64,000 nt of DNA from Mesorhizobium sp. L-8-3 (GTDB lineage: Bacteria; Pseudomonadota; Alphaproteobacteria; Rhizobiales; Rhizobiaceae). The position numbers and the translations under genes are program-made. A model generated the notes under the pieces. The model saw only the letters and a program-made list of their open reading frames with translations, was not told where the DNA came from and did not search any database. Where the stretch lies: the NCBI RefSeq assembly GCF_016756615.1, contig NZ_AP023262.1:1858501-1922500 (forward strand), in the 5' to 3' direction. Below, piece after piece: positions 37,618-46,349 of this stretch. Position 1 is the stretch's first letter; each line of letters starts with the position of its first letter.

Positions 37618-37656
37618 TACAGACCTGTTTGTTTTATCGATACATACAAGTCTGTA
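37618..37656. promoter_or_regulatory. Candidate TetR operator
   Basis: TACAGACCTGT and ACAAGTCTGTA (10 of 11 bases paired) flank 17 bases that contain ATCGAT. It lies between the divergent TetR and saccharopine-dehydrogenase-like genes. Confidence 0.55.
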
Positions 37657-37703
37657 GCGCGTCAAGCGCGCCTGTGCTAGATTGCCGACATTGGAGGTAC
37701 GTG

Positions 37704-38345
37704 ATGTCGACAAGAGCGGTCAGCCCGGGCAGCAAGGATGGTGTCGACGTGCGGGAGAGAATTCTCGAAACCGCTTCATCGCTCTTCTACCAGCGGGGCG
37801 TGCGCGCCGTGGGGGTTGACCTCGTGGTCGAGGAGGCAGGCGTCGCCAAGACCAGCCTCTACCGGCATTTCGGCACCAAGGACGATCTCGTCGCCGCCTT
37901 CCTCGCGCGCGAGGATGAGGACTTCTGGGGCACTTGGGATCGTGTGGCGCAAATACACAAGGATGACGCACGGGCGGAACTCGACGCGCAGCTGGAGTGG
38001 ATCGGCGAGCGGGTCGGGCGACCGAACTATCGCGGTTGCCCGCAGATCAACGTTGCCGCAGAGTTTCCGGAGGCCGATCACCCCGCGCGCAAGGTCGCGG
38101 CGGCCCACAAACGCGAAATGAGGAGTCGGTTGAAGGGAATCGCCGAGCGGCTGGGCACCGACCGCCCCGACGAACTTGCGGGCCAGCTCGCACTGCTTGT
38201 CAATGGCGCATTCGTCAGTTCGCAGATGCTTGAAGCGGGCGAAGCCGTTCCGCTCTTGCTGCAAACTGCAAGCGTGCTGATTGCCGCCGGGCTGAAGGAG
38301 GCCGCAATTCCTCTCCCGGAGACTGTCCCGCTCCCTGGCGCCTGA
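37704..38345 (+). CDS. TetR-family transcriptional regulator
   Basis: A 213-residue repressor. HTH: RERILETASSLFYQRGVRAVGVDLVVEEAGVAKTSLYRHFGTKDDLVAAF is a textbook TetR N-terminus (split here by reading). The C-terminal ligand domain resembles TetR_C groups (GCPQINVAAEFPEADHP). Start at 37704 fixed by GGAGGT five bases upstream. Probably controls the divergent two-gene operon. Confidence 0.9.
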   Translation: MSTRAVSPGSKDGVDVRERILETASSLFYQRGVRAVGVDLVVEEAGVAKTSLYRHFGTKDDLVAAFLAREDEDFWGTWDRVAQIHKDDARAELDAQLEWIGERVGRPNYRGCPQINVAAEFPEADHPARKVAAAHKREMRSRLKGIAERLGTDRPDELAGQLALLVNGAFVSSQMLEAGEAVPLLLQTASVLIAAGLKEAAIPLPETVPLPGA

Positions 38346-38536
38346 GAACAAGGTCAACGAAGAGCGGAGCGCGCGTGAACGCCGAGATCCGGAGGCGGCG
38401 CTGCTGCTATCGCGTGGAAGAGGGCGTGCAGCGAATGAGCAACGGGGCGTTGACGCGATCCATGCCCGCATGGGCACTCCGGCGCCCGACGTCGCGGCAC
38501 CTGTGCGACTAAGCACCGCCTCTACAGAGCACAGGC

Positions 38537-39343
38537 CTACACGCCATCGAGGACGATGATGGTGGGACGGTCCGGCAGGGTCGCCAGCGACAAAGAGAAC
38601 GACCGGCTCTCGCGGAAATCGATGGCGAAGCCTTCGCCCATGCCGAGGGTGAACTCCTCGAGCGGCGTCGAATGCCGGTGCATCGGCAGCACGACCGACG
38701 AATAGAGGCGGCGGGTAATCTCGCGCATGTTCGCCAGCGACTGCGTCATGCCGCCGTCGACCGGCACCATCACCACGTCGAGGCGGCCGATCGCCGCGTA
38801 ATGCGCATCCTCCAGATCGTGATGCAGATGTCCGAGATGGCCGATGCAGAGCCCGGCCACCTCGAAGATGAAGATCGAGTTGCCGTCCTTCTCCATCTGG
38901 TCGAAGCGGCGGATGTCGGTCGGCACGTTGCGGATATAGACATCGTCCACGACCAGCCGATGCTTGGCCGGCCCGCCATCGGGATTCCAGCCGCGCAGCA
39001 CATATTCGATGCCGGGATCGACAAAGTCGGTGTAGTGGGTGCGGTGCGCCTTGTTCATCGTGACGACGCGCGGCAAGGGATCACTACCGTAGACGCCGCT
39101 GAAGTCGGTGGCGATGCGCACGCCGGCCGGCGTCTCGATGATGTAGGTCGAATGGCCGGCATAGGTGAAGCGGACCTCACCACCACTAGTGGCGCCGGTG
39201 GGCGCGAAGCCGATATAGGTCGCTGCAGGCAGAGCGTTCGCCATGGCGACGCAGCTGCTCGGCACCGGATCTTCCTGGGCGAATGCATGAGGCATGCCGA
39301 AAAGCAGAGCGACAAGGGCGGCGACGGCGGTGAGCATGCGCAT
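38537..39343 (-). CDS. Exported metallo-beta-lactamase-fold protein
   Basis: A 268-residue protein with a signal peptide ([20 protein letters not shown]). The fold markers are [25 protein letters not shown] and [15 protein letters not shown], like UlaG-type zinc hydrolases. The canonical HxHxDH is not present as such; the metal site appears divergent ([15 protein letters not shown]). The ATG at 39343 has GGAGG upstream. Single gene; substrate unknown. Confidence 0.8.
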   Translation of the reverse strand: MRMLTAVAALVALLFGMPHAFAQEDPVPSSCVAMANALPAATYIGFAPTGATSGGEVRFTYAGHSTYIIETPAGVRIATDFSGVYGSDPLPRVVTMNKAHRTHYTDFVDPGIEYVLRGWNPDGGPAKHRLVVDDVYIRNVPTDIRRFDQMEKDGNSIFIFEVAGLCIGHLGHLHHDLEDAHYAAIGRLDVVMVPVDGGMTQSLANMREITRRLYSSVVLPMHRHSTPLEEFTLGMGEGFAIDFRESRSFSLSLATLPDRPTIIVLDGV

Positions 39344-39537
39344 CGATCTGGTCCTCCGGGCGGTTTCCCCTCGCCGCGGCGCGGCTTCCGACACTATGGC
39401 AAGGACCGGCCGCCCGCGCCTCACGTTTTCGCGAGGCCGGCGTGGCGGATTTTGGCGTCCGCGACTGGACGTTTCATGGCAAAATAACTATAAGGCGCGG
39501 CATTCCAAAAGATCGAGACGACAAGAACAGGGGCTCC

Positions 39538-40287
39538 ATGGCCGGCCATTCACAATTCAAGAACATCATGCACCGCAAAGGCCGCCAGGATGCGGCCAAG
39601 TCGAAGATGTTCTCCAAGCTCGCGCGCGAAATCACTGTTGCCGCCAAGACGGGCACGCCCGACCCGGCGATGAACCCGCGCCTGAGGCTGGCGGTACAGA
39701 ACGCCAAGGCGCAGTCTATGCCAAAGGACAATATCCAGCGCGCCATCAACAAGGCCGCGGGCGGCGAGGGCGATAACTATGACGAGGTGCGTTACGAGGG
39801 CTACGGTCCAGGTGGTGTTGCCCTCATCGTCGAGGCGCTGACCGACAACCGCAACCGCAGCGCTTCGAATGTCCGCGCCGCCTTCACCAAGGCCGGCGGG
39901 GCGTTGGGCGAGACCGGGTCGGTTTCGTTCATGTGGAACCGCGTCGGCGAGATCTACTATCCGGCGACCGCGGGCGACGCCGACAAGGTCATGGAGGCCG
40001 CGATCGAGGCGGGCGCCGACGACGTACAGTCCGACGTGGACGGCCACACCATCCTCTGCGCCTTCGAGAATGTCGGAGAGGTGTCGAAGGCGCTGGAAAC
40101 CGCGCTCGGCGAAGCCGAAAGCGTCAAGGTGATCTGGCAGCCCCAGAACACGGTGCCGGTCGACGAGGAGCGCGCCCAGTCGCTGATGAAGCTGGTCGCG
40201 ACGCTCGAGGACGACGACGACGTCCAGAACGTCTACGCGAATTTCGAAGTCGACGAAGCCACGTTGGCCAAGCTCAGCGCCGCATGA
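39538..40287 (+). CDS. yebC: YebC/PmpR-family transcription/translation factor
   Basis: A 249-residue protein of full family length with the invariant N-terminus [53 protein letters not shown] and a C-terminal [15 protein letters not shown]. Such proteins are transcription regulators or act on ribosomes stalled at proline runs. The stop lies in the tandem repeat that leads into the SelW-like gene. Confidence 0.95.
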   Translation: MAGHSQFKNIMHRKGRQDAAKSKMFSKLAREITVAAKTGTPDPAMNPRLRLAVQNAKAQSMPKDNIQRAINKAAGGEGDNYDEVRYEGYGPGGVALIVEALTDNRNRSASNVRAAFTKAGGALGETGSVSFMWNRVGEIYYPATAGDADKVMEAAIEAGADDVQSDVDGHTILCAFENVGEVSKALETALGEAESVKVIWQPQNTVPVDEERAQSLMKLVATLEDDDDVQNVYANFEVDEATLAKLSAA

Positions 40288-40333
40288 GCAAGCTCGGCGT
40301 GGCATGAGCGAGTTCGGCGCGGCATGAGCGAGC
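40284..40333 (+). repeat. 20-base tandem repeat forming two 7-codon mini-ORFs
   Basis: Copies begin at 40284, 40304 and 40324, each with ATGAGC. The first two copies each read as an ATG start and seven codons (MSKLGVA and MSEFGAA) whose TGA stop overlaps the next ATG as ATGA. The third ATG starts the SelW-like gene, and the yebC stop overlaps the first. The arrangement looks like a duplicated ATGA coupling junction. Confidence 0.7.
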
Positions 40334-40614
40334 GGCCGGAAGTCCGCATCACCTACTGCACGCAGTGCCAGTGGCTCTTGCGTGCGGCCTGGATGGCGCA
40401 GGAGCTCCTGTCGACCTTCGGCGCCGACCTCGGCGCCGTCACCTTGGTGCCGGGAACCGGCGGCGTGTTCAGCGTTACCTGCAACGACGTGCTGATCTGG
40501 GAACGCAAGCGCGACGGCGGCTTTCCCGACGCGGCGAAGCTGAAGCAACTCGTCCGTGACGTCGTCGATCCGGGCCGCGACCTCGGTCACTCCGACCGCA
40601 AGAAGGCCGAATGA
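40324..40614 (+). CDS. SelT/SelW/SelH (Rdx) family protein
   Basis: A 96-residue thioredoxin-like protein with the redox motif YCTQCQW (Cys11 and Cys14) and TGGVFSVTCNDVLIWERKRDGGFP, both family hallmarks. Bacterial members have Cys instead of Sec. Probably redox-related. It follows yebC through the 20-base repeat, so it is likely co-translated. Confidence 0.9.
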   Translation: MSERPEVRITYCTQCQWLLRAAWMAQELLSTFGADLGAVTLVPGTGGVFSVTCNDVLIWERKRDGGFPDAAKLKQLVRDVVDPGRDLGHSDRKKAE

Positions 40615-40682
40615 TCTTTCGGTGCTAGCCGTCCGGGCAATCGGGCGCTAGGCTTGCATGATCCTCAACCAGGCCGATTGCC

Positions 40683-41285
40683 ATGCGCCGGTTCCTGCTA
40701 TCTGCAATCCTTGCCGCCTGTTGCTGCTTTGGGGCGGAGGCGGGTGAGATCACGAGCACCTATACCGACCTCGATACGGGACGAGACTGCACGACCTTCG
40801 CCATGAACGCGGAGGAAGGCCAGTTCGCCAACATGGTCTGCAACGGCTACCGCGGCTATCCCGTGATCATCTATTCGGCCGATCTGCGCGAATCCGTCTT
40901 CTACGGCTTTCCGCCCGCAGGCGATCTTGCTCCGACTTGGGAGAGCTTCGCTGCCTTCAATTCAACCGGGCCGAAGGTCGAGTGGCGCATCGAGGAGAAT
41001 GGCGACCTGCGCATTCCCTTCGCCACCATCCATCGATGGTCGGTCAGCAATCCGGAAGATCCCGACAGGCAGGTGGAAGTGCTCGTCGTTGCCAAGGTCG
41101 GCCAGATCGCGGAGCGGGACGGCTGCGTGGTCGGTCTCGTGATGGCGACAGGCAATACGAAAGCCAACGAGACGGCCCGCAGGATCGCGGACGAGCAGGC
41201 GCGCGGATTCGCCTGCGGCGCCGACGAACGGGTGCTGGTCGGCGGCGAACTGTCGGTGCCGGAGTTCCAGCGTCAGGAAAACTGA
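40683..41285 (+). CDS. Secreted protein of unknown function
   Basis: A 200-residue protein with a signal peptide (RRFLLSAILAACCCFGAEAG). Mature part: ITSTYTDLDTGRDCTTFA, FANMVCNGYRGYPVIIYSADLRESVFYG, and two later Cys (DGCVV, FACGAD). Four spaced Cys suggest two disulfides in the periplasm. No family recognised, though similar short exported proteins are widespread in rhizobia. Confidence 0.75.
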   Translation: MRRFLLSAILAACCCFGAEAGEITSTYTDLDTGRDCTTFAMNAEEGQFANMVCNGYRGYPVIIYSADLRESVFYGFPPAGDLAPTWESFAAFNSTGPKVEWRIEENGDLRIPFATIHRWSVSNPEDPDRQVEVLVVAKVGQIAERDGCVVGLVMATGNTKANETARRIADEQARGFACGADERVLVGGELSVPEFQRQEN

Positions 41286-41467
41286 TCGGAGCCACCGTCG
41301 GCTCGCGAGGGCGGCAACCTGCGGGTGGGTATGCGCCCGATCGAAAACAACCAAGTCCTGCTCAGCGAGTTCATGGAACGAAGCCCCGGCGGGCGTCGAG
41401 GCTTCGACCCGTCAACCATCGCCGGCATCATCTGCGCAACCGACTCTTTCCAGTTGACCATAACTAA

Positions 41468-41483
41468 CTTGTTATATAACAAG
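41468..41483. promoter_or_regulatory. Candidate ArsR operator (second copy)
   Basis: A perfect 16-base palindrome, CTTGTTATATAACAAG, 23 bases upstream of the ArsR start. Its GTTATA/TATAAC half-sites match those of the palindrome at 35331-35350. Confidence 0.6.
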
Positions 41484-41506
41484 GATGCTATTGTTAAGGA
41501 GACGGA

Positions 41507-41839
41507 ATGGTAGATCTCGACGCAGCGTTTTCAGCGCTGGGCGACCCCACACGCCGGGCGATCCTCGCCCGGCTGGCCTTGGGCGAAGCCACGGTGATGG
41601 AACTCGCCCAGCCTTTCGCGATGTCGCAACCGGCCATCTCCCGGCACATCAAGGTCCTGGAAAGCGCCGGGCTGATCAGCCGGCGCGTCGAGGGAACCAG
41701 ACGGCCGTGCCGGCTCTCACCGGTCGCCATTGCCGAGATCGATCAGTGGCTCGGCATGATGCGCAAGGCGCTGGCCGCGAATTACGACCGCCTGGATGCG
41801 CTCCTGGCGACCATGGAAAAAGGCGAAGGAAAGGAATGA
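41507..41839 (+). CDS. ArsR-family transcriptional regulator
   Basis: A 110-residue winged-HTH protein: FSALGDPTRRAILARLALGEATVMELAQPFAMSQPAISRHIKVLE is split here by reading and shows the SRPBCC-linked subgroup (no metal Cys motif). AAGGAG precedes the ATG. The ATG of the SRPBCC gene overlaps its stop. Confidence 0.9.
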   Translation: MVDLDAAFSALGDPTRRAILARLALGEATVMELAQPFAMSQPAISRHIKVLESAGLISRRVEGTRRPCRLSPVAIAEIDQWLGMMRKALAANYDRLDALLATMEKGEGKE

Positions 41840-42312
41840 CGATGTCGAGACTGCAGCTTCGAACCGAAGGCGACACCCATGTCGTGGTGACCAGGCACTT
41901 CGCGGCGTCCCCCGAGGCGGTCTATCGCGCCCATGTCGAGCCCGAGCTGATCCAGAAGTGGCTTCTCGGTCCCGACGGATGGACGATGCCGGTCTGCATC
42001 AGCGAGCCGCGGCCGGGCGGCAGGATCCGTTACGAATGGACGGACGGCAGGGGCGGCGGGTTCCATCTGACCGGCGAATATCTGGAGCTGGTTCCGTTCA
42101 GCCGCATTGTCCATGTCGAGCGCATGCATCTGCCCGACCCGACGCCGGACAACCATGTCGAAAGCATCTTCGAGGCTAGGGACAGCGGGACGCTGCTGAC
42201 CCTGCGCATGACCTTGCCGGACGCCGAAACGCGCACGGCCATGCTGGCGACGGGAATGGAAGACGGCATGGAGGCGAGCTACGCCAGGCTGGAATCGTCG
42301 CTTCAAGGCTGA
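41836..42312 (+). CDS. SRPBCC/AHSA1-family protein
   Basis: A 158-residue protein: VVVTRHFAASPEAVYRAHVEPELIQKW, PGGRIRYEWTDGRGGGFHLTGEY and LLTLRMTLPDAETRTAMLATGMEDGMEASYARLE are classic AHSA1 features. Overlaps the ArsR gene by four bases. Same architecture as the pair at 34816-35672 but co-directional. Confidence 0.9.
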   Translation: MTMSRLQLRTEGDTHVVVTRHFAASPEAVYRAHVEPELIQKWLLGPDGWTMPVCISEPRPGGRIRYEWTDGRGGGFHLTGEYLELVPFSRIVHVERMHLPDPTPDNHVESIFEARDSGTLLTLRMTLPDAETRTAMLATGMEDGMEASYARLESSLQG

Positions 42313-42350
42313 CGAGTCAGGCTATCCGGCCGGATGTCCAGCCGGGACGC

Positions 42351-43940
42351 CTACCACCCAAGGGCCAGCCCGTCCTTGCGCGGGTCGGAACCGGCGATCA
42401 GGAAGCCGTTCTTCTCGTCGATCACGATCACCTGGCCGCCGCCATGCGGCTTGGCCGCGTCGCGCACGGCATGCCCCTTCGCCGCCAGTGCGGTGCGGGT
42501 GTCGGCGGGGATCCCGGCTTCCGCCTCGAGCGCGTGATCGTCGCCCCAGAACAGGCGGGCATGATCGAGCGCCTCCTGCGGGTCCATGCCGTGATCGGCG
42601 AGGTTGGAGAAGACATGGGCATGGCCCATCGGCTGATAAGCGCCACCCATCACGCCGAACGAGACCACGGGCCGCCCGTCCTTCATCGCCATGGCCGGGA
42701 TGATCGTGTGCATCGGCCGCTTGCCGGGGCGGAGTTCGTTCGGATGGCCTTCCTCGAGCGAAAAGCAGGCGCCGCGGTTCTGGAGCGCGATTGCCGATTT
42801 CGGTGTCACGATCTTCGAGCCGAAACCGTCATAGACGGAGTTGATGAAGGAGACGGCGCGTCGCTCGCGGTCGACCACGGTGAGATAGACCGTGTCGGAA
42901 GCCGGCGCTTTCGGGGGTGCGATGTCGGGGTTCCGGCGCGCGGGGTCTATCTTGCGGACCAGCGCCTCCGTGTAGGCTTCGCCGAGAAGCACTTCAGGCT
43001 TGACCCGCATCGCCGCGGGATCCGCCACCATGTGGTCGCGCACGGAATAGGCCAGGCGGGCGGCCTCGATCTCGAGGTGATAGCGTTCGGCGCTGTCGGG
43101 CGCGAGCCTGCCGGTGCCGAGCCTTCGCATCAGGTTGAGCAGGATCAGCGCGGTGATGCCCTGTCCGTTCGGCGGGATCTCCAATATGTCGTGGCCGGCA
43201 TAGCGGGTAGAGATCGGCTCCACCCAGTCGGCGCCGACGCCAGCGAGATCGGCTTCGCTGAGAGTGCCGCCCTTGGCTTGAACGGTCGCGGCCATCTCGG
43301 CCCCGATCTCGCCTTCGTAGAAACCCTTGGCGCCGTGCCTGGCGATCCGCCTCAATGTCGCGCCGAGCGCCGGCACGGCGTGGCGGACCCCGATCCCGGG
43401 CGCCTTGCCGTCGATGAGGAAATGCCGCGCCGCGCCTTCGTCGGCGGCCAGTTCCTGGGCAAGTTTGGCCCAGTCGGCGGCCACCCGTGCGTGCACGGCG
43501 TAGCCTTCCTCGGCATAGCGGATCGCATCGGCAAAAAGCCTTTCGAAGGGGAGCGTGCCGAAACGAGCATGGAGCGTCTCCCAGGCCTTCACCGCGCCGG
43601 GAACGGTCACCGCGTGCGGACCGATCTCCGGTATGGCCCGCAGGCCCATGGCGCGCAGCCGCGCGGCATCGGCCGCGGCAGGCGCCCGGCCCGATCCGTT
43701 GAGGCCGTGCACACCGCCCCCGGGTTCGGCCAGGATGACGAAGCAGTCGCCGCCGATGCCGGTCATGTGCGGCTCCACCACGACCAGCGTCGCCGATGCG
43801 GCGAGTGCTGCATCGACCGCGTTGCCGCCTTCCCTCAGCACGGCGAGCGCCGAGGCGGTCGCCAGCGGGTGCGATGTGGCGGCCATGCCGTTCTCGGCGA
43901 TAACAGGCGAGCGGCCCGGCCGGTCGAATCGTCTCGTCAT
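42351..43940 (-). CDS. Gamma-glutamyltransferase family protein
   Basis: A 529-residue Ntn-hydrolase precursor. It contains HPLATASALAVLREGGNAVDAALAASATLVVVEPHMTGIGGD (read in parts), the precursor cleavage region ASDTVYLTVVDRE, where Thr would be the nucleophile, and MGGAYQPMGHAHVFSN near the C-terminus. The usual TTH after the cleavage site is TVY, a variation. There is no obvious signal peptide, and the ATG at 43940 follows GGGAAG. Glutathione or gamma-glutamyl-compound hydrolysis is expected; the cytosolic form is like YwrD. Confidence 0.85.
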   Translation of the reverse strand: MTRRFDRPGRSPVIAENGMAATSHPLATASALAVLREGGNAVDAALAASATLVVVEPHMTGIGGDCFVILAEPGGGVHGLNGSGRAPAAADAARLRAMGLRAIPEIGPHAVTVPGAVKAWETLHARFGTLPFERLFADAIRYAEEGYAVHARVAADWAKLAQELAADEGAARHFLIDGKAPGIGVRHAVPALGATLRRIARHGAKGFYEGEIGAEMAATVQAKGGTLSEADLAGVGADWVEPISTRYAGHDILEIPPNGQGITALILLNLMRRLGTGRLAPDSAERYHLEIEAARLAYSVRDHMVADPAAMRVKPEVLLGEAYTEALVRKIDPARRNPDIAPPKAPASDTVYLTVVDRERRAVSFINSVYDGFGSKIVTPKSAIALQNRGACFSLEEGHPNELRPGKRPMHTIIPAMAMKDGRPVVSFGVMGGAYQPMGHAHVFSNLADHGMDPQEALDHARLFWGDDHALEAEAGIPADTRTALAAKGHAVRDAAKPHGGGQVIVIDEKNGFLIAGSDPRKDGLALGW

Positions 43941-44047
43941 GAACTTCCCTTCCCTCTGCTCGGCAAAACAGCTTCCATCAGGAAGACAGTACCGACATCC
44001 TTGTCGCTGGCCTAAACAGGACGGTTGACGCGACAAGAGGAGAAACC

Positions 44048-44476
44048 ATGCCACGCCTGACGCTTGCAAGCTCGAACTCTATCATCGCCACAGCCTTCGC
44101 CAAGGCGAGGGAACTCGACCTGAAGCCGCTCGGTGTCGCCGTGCTCGACGCCGGCGGCCATCTCGTGGCTTTCCAGCGCCAGGACGGCGCTTCGTTCCTG
44201 AGGCCCGAAATCGCTTCCGGCAAGGCCTTCGGCGCACTCGCCACGGGCATGGGATCGCGGGCTCTCGGCAAGACGGCGGTCGAGCGGCCGCATTTCATGG
44301 TCGGCCTGTCCGGCGTCGCTGACGGCCGCATCGTGCCGGTGCCCGGCGGCGTGCTGATCCGCGCCGACGGCGAGATCATCGGCGCGGTCGGCATATCGGG
44401 CGACACGTCGGACAATGACGAAACCTGCGCCGTCGCCGGCATCGAGGCTGCGGGCTTCCAGGCCGACGCGGGCTGA
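44048..44476 (+). CDS. GlcG/HbpS (DUF336) heme-binding-like protein
   Basis: A 142-residue protein: KPLGVAVLDAGGHLVAFQRQDGASF, SGKAFGALATGMGSR, VPGGVLIRADGEIIGAVGISGDTSDNDETCAVAGI are the GlcG/HbpS pattern. Divergent from the gamma-glutamyltransferase gene. Possible role in cofactor or glycolate-type pathways; not determined. Confidence 0.9.
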   Translation: MPRLTLASSNSIIATAFAKARELDLKPLGVAVLDAGGHLVAFQRQDGASFLRPEIASGKAFGALATGMGSRALGKTAVERPHFMVGLSGVADGRIVPVPGGVLIRADGEIIGAVGISGDTSDNDETCAVAGIEAAGFQADAG

Positions 44477-44532
44477 TCGGGCGACCCGGACGCGGGGTCT
44501 CGAGAAGCCTGGCGTTCGAACAGGCAAGGGCA

Positions 44533-44550
44533 ACGCCGGTTCTCCGGCGT
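44533..44550. terminator. Possible shared hairpin between convergent genes
   Basis: ACGCCGG, TTCT, CCGGCGT: perfect seven-base arms between the convergent GlcG/HbpS and membrane-protein genes. No strong T-run, so termination is uncertain. Confidence 0.35.
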
Positions 44551-44570
44551 GCCTCTGCTTCCGGAGCCTG

Positions 44571-44978
44571 TCAGCTGCCCAGGTTGACGTCTCGTGCTGC
44601 TGAACGCAGCGAGACGGAGAAGCCGGCCAGCACGTCTATCGCGGCAATCACCATGAGGGTGAAGAACACCGAATGGGCGGCGCCGCGCACCAGCAGGAAC
44701 TCGACCAGATAGGCGACGAAGACGAAGGTCGACAGGAGATGGTCGACGATCGACGCGTTCGACGTGCGCGTCGACTTCACGATCTCGACGAAGAGCAGCA
44801 ACAGCGCCACGACCACGAGCGCGTCGCCGAGCGTCATCGACCACACGCCGCCCGACATCATCCGCATCGAGAATATCTCGTACGCCCATGGATCGGGCCC
44901 GGTCTCGCCAGACAACCCTGTCAGGCCGAGATTGTAGAGGATGAAGGGGATAATCAGCAGCGGAACGGCGCCGAGCAT
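44571..44978 (-). CDS. Small integral-membrane protein, unknown function
   Basis: A 135-residue protein with about four hydrophobic segments (LLIIPFILYNLGLTG, LGDALVVVALLLLFVEIV, LLSTFVFVAYLVEFLLV, FFTLMVIAAIDVLAGF). The ATG at 44978 is preceded by GGAGC. No family recognised with certainty. Located downstream of rpmF on the same strand, beyond the terminator. Confidence 0.75.
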   Translation of the reverse strand: MLGAVPLLIIPFILYNLGLTGLSGETGPDPWAYEIFSMRMMSGGVWSMTLGDALVVVALLLLFVEIVKSTRTSNASIVDHLLSTFVFVAYLVEFLLVRGAAHSVFFTLMVIAAIDVLAGFSVSLRSAARDVNLGS

Positions 44979-45072
44979 GTCTAGCTCCGGTTTTGAATGG
45001 GTCCGACGGGCGGCCCTTCTCGGCGAAGGCCGACGGCGATGCAAAGGCGGCCGAAAGAACCCTGAAATGAAA

Positions 45073-45095
45073 AAGACCGGCGAAGGGCCGGTCTT
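45073..45095 (-). terminator. Rho-independent terminator of rpmF
   Basis: On the minus strand AAGACCGGC, loop CCTTC, GCCGGTCTT, followed by a TTTTTC run: perfect nine-base arms, 30 bases after the rpmF stop. Confidence 0.8.
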
Positions 45096-45125
45096 CCCAT
45101 CATTAGCCATGCGGCCCGAAAGGCG

Positions 45126-45308
45126 TCAGCCTTCCTTGGGCTCCAGCACCTGACGACCGCGATACATGCCGGTCTTCAGGTCGATGTGGTGCGGACGGCG
45201 CAGCTCGCCGGAGTTCTTGTCCTCGACATAGGACGGGGCCTTGAGCGCGTCGGCGGAACGGCGCATGCCACGCTTGGACGGCGAGGTCTTTCTTTTAGGT
45301 ACTGCCAT
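45126..45308 (-). CDS. rpmF: 50S ribosomal protein L32
   Basis: 60 residues, complete. The N-terminus [20 protein letters not shown] and [21 protein letters not shown] identify L32 in its alphaproteobacterial form without zinc Cys. Single gene with a strong terminator. Confidence 0.97.
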   Translation of the reverse strand: MAVPKRKTSPSKRGMRRSADALKAPSYVEDKNSGELRRPHHIDLKTGMYRGRQVLEPKEG

Positions 45309-45492
45309 GGAATTGCTCCACTACGATCGGTCAAAGCCCCGGTGTTCCCTCGCGAAAGGGCCGCACTGACGGGCCATATTTCAGAAAGTGGCGTGCCTAT
45401 ACACGGGCCGGGACGGTTTGACCAGCCCGCTGCGGATTTTTTTCCGGCATTGCGCCGAAAAGGGCGGGCGAGGGGGTGGCTGGGAGACCGGT

Positions 45493-46287
45493 CTAATCGA
45501 CGCAGCCCACATAGTCGCCAGCGCGCGCGGCGCGGCGCTCGATCACGGAGGCCAGACGGCGCATGCCGGCCGAGGGTCTGGCCGGGTTGCGAATGGCCGG
45601 GTTCGGCAAGGTGACGGCGAGCAGTGCCGCCTGCCTGCGGTTCAGCTCCTTCGCCGGCTTGCCGAAATAATGTTGCGAGGCTGCCTCGACGCCGTAGATG
45701 TTAGGCCCCCATTCGGCGATGTTGAGATAGATTTCCATGATCCGATGCTTTGGCATCACGAGGTCGAAATAGACGGCCAGCGGCAGCTCGATCACTTTGC
45801 GCAGCAGCGAGCGGCCGTGCCACAGATAGAGGTTCTTGACCGTCTGCATGGGGATGGTCGAGGCGCCGCGGGTCGGCTCTCCGGCCATGGCGTCGTCGAT
45901 GACGGCGTTGAGCTCGCCGAGGTCGATGCCGTAATGCGAACAGAACTGGCCGTCCTCCGACATCATCACCGAATGGACCATGACCGGTGCCACGTCCTCA
46001 AGCGGCACCCAGCGTCGGTCGTAGCCGCTGAAGGTGACGAGATCCTTCATCATCAGTGTCGAGATCGGATGGACGAAAGAGGGCAGATACAGGAAGGTCA
46101 GTACAACCGGGATCATAGCGAGCACGACGCAGGCCATGATGCCGCGCCATATCCAGCGGCGCAGGGTCTTGCCCGGCTTGCGCCCCTTCCTGCCCGACAT
46201 GGCCATCCCCTCGGTGTCCGGTTCTACGATCGGCTCGGTCAGCCCGTCCATTCCCCTGGAGCCCATGGATTCCGGAAGATCTCTCAT
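45493..46287 (-). CDS. mtgA: Monofunctional peptidoglycan glycosyltransferase
   Basis: A 264-residue glycosyltransferase-51 enzyme that polymerises lipid II in the periplasm. One N-terminal membrane anchor ([21 protein letters not shown]) precedes the catalytic motif [16 protein letters not shown] (catalytic Glu), [16 protein letters not shown] and [24 protein letters not shown]. The initial Met is uncertain because several ATGs precede the anchor. Next to rpmF and the prenyl synthase, a common alphaproteobacterial order. Confidence 0.95.
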   Translation of the reverse strand: MRDLPESMGSRGMDGLTEPIVEPDTEGMAMSGRKGRKPGKTLRRWIWRGIMACVVLAMIPVVLTFLYLPSFVHPISTLMMKDLVTFSGYDRRWVPLEDVAPVMVHSVMMSEDGQFCSHYGIDLGELNAVIDDAMAGEPTRGASTIPMQTVKNLYLWHGRSLLRKVIELPLAVYFDLVMPKHRIMEIYLNIAEWGPNIYGVEAASQHYFGKPAKELNRRQAALLAVTLPNPAIRNPARPSAGMRRLASVIERRAARAGDYVGCVD

Positions 46288-46349
46288 CCCCCGGCATAAA
46301 GGGACGGGGCTTCTTGCGCAATGTCGGAGTGTCGGCTACCCCTCGCCGC

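Noticed and set aside
45073..45095. Hairpin as an operator
   Set aside because: GC stem plus T-run right after rpmF fits a terminator better.
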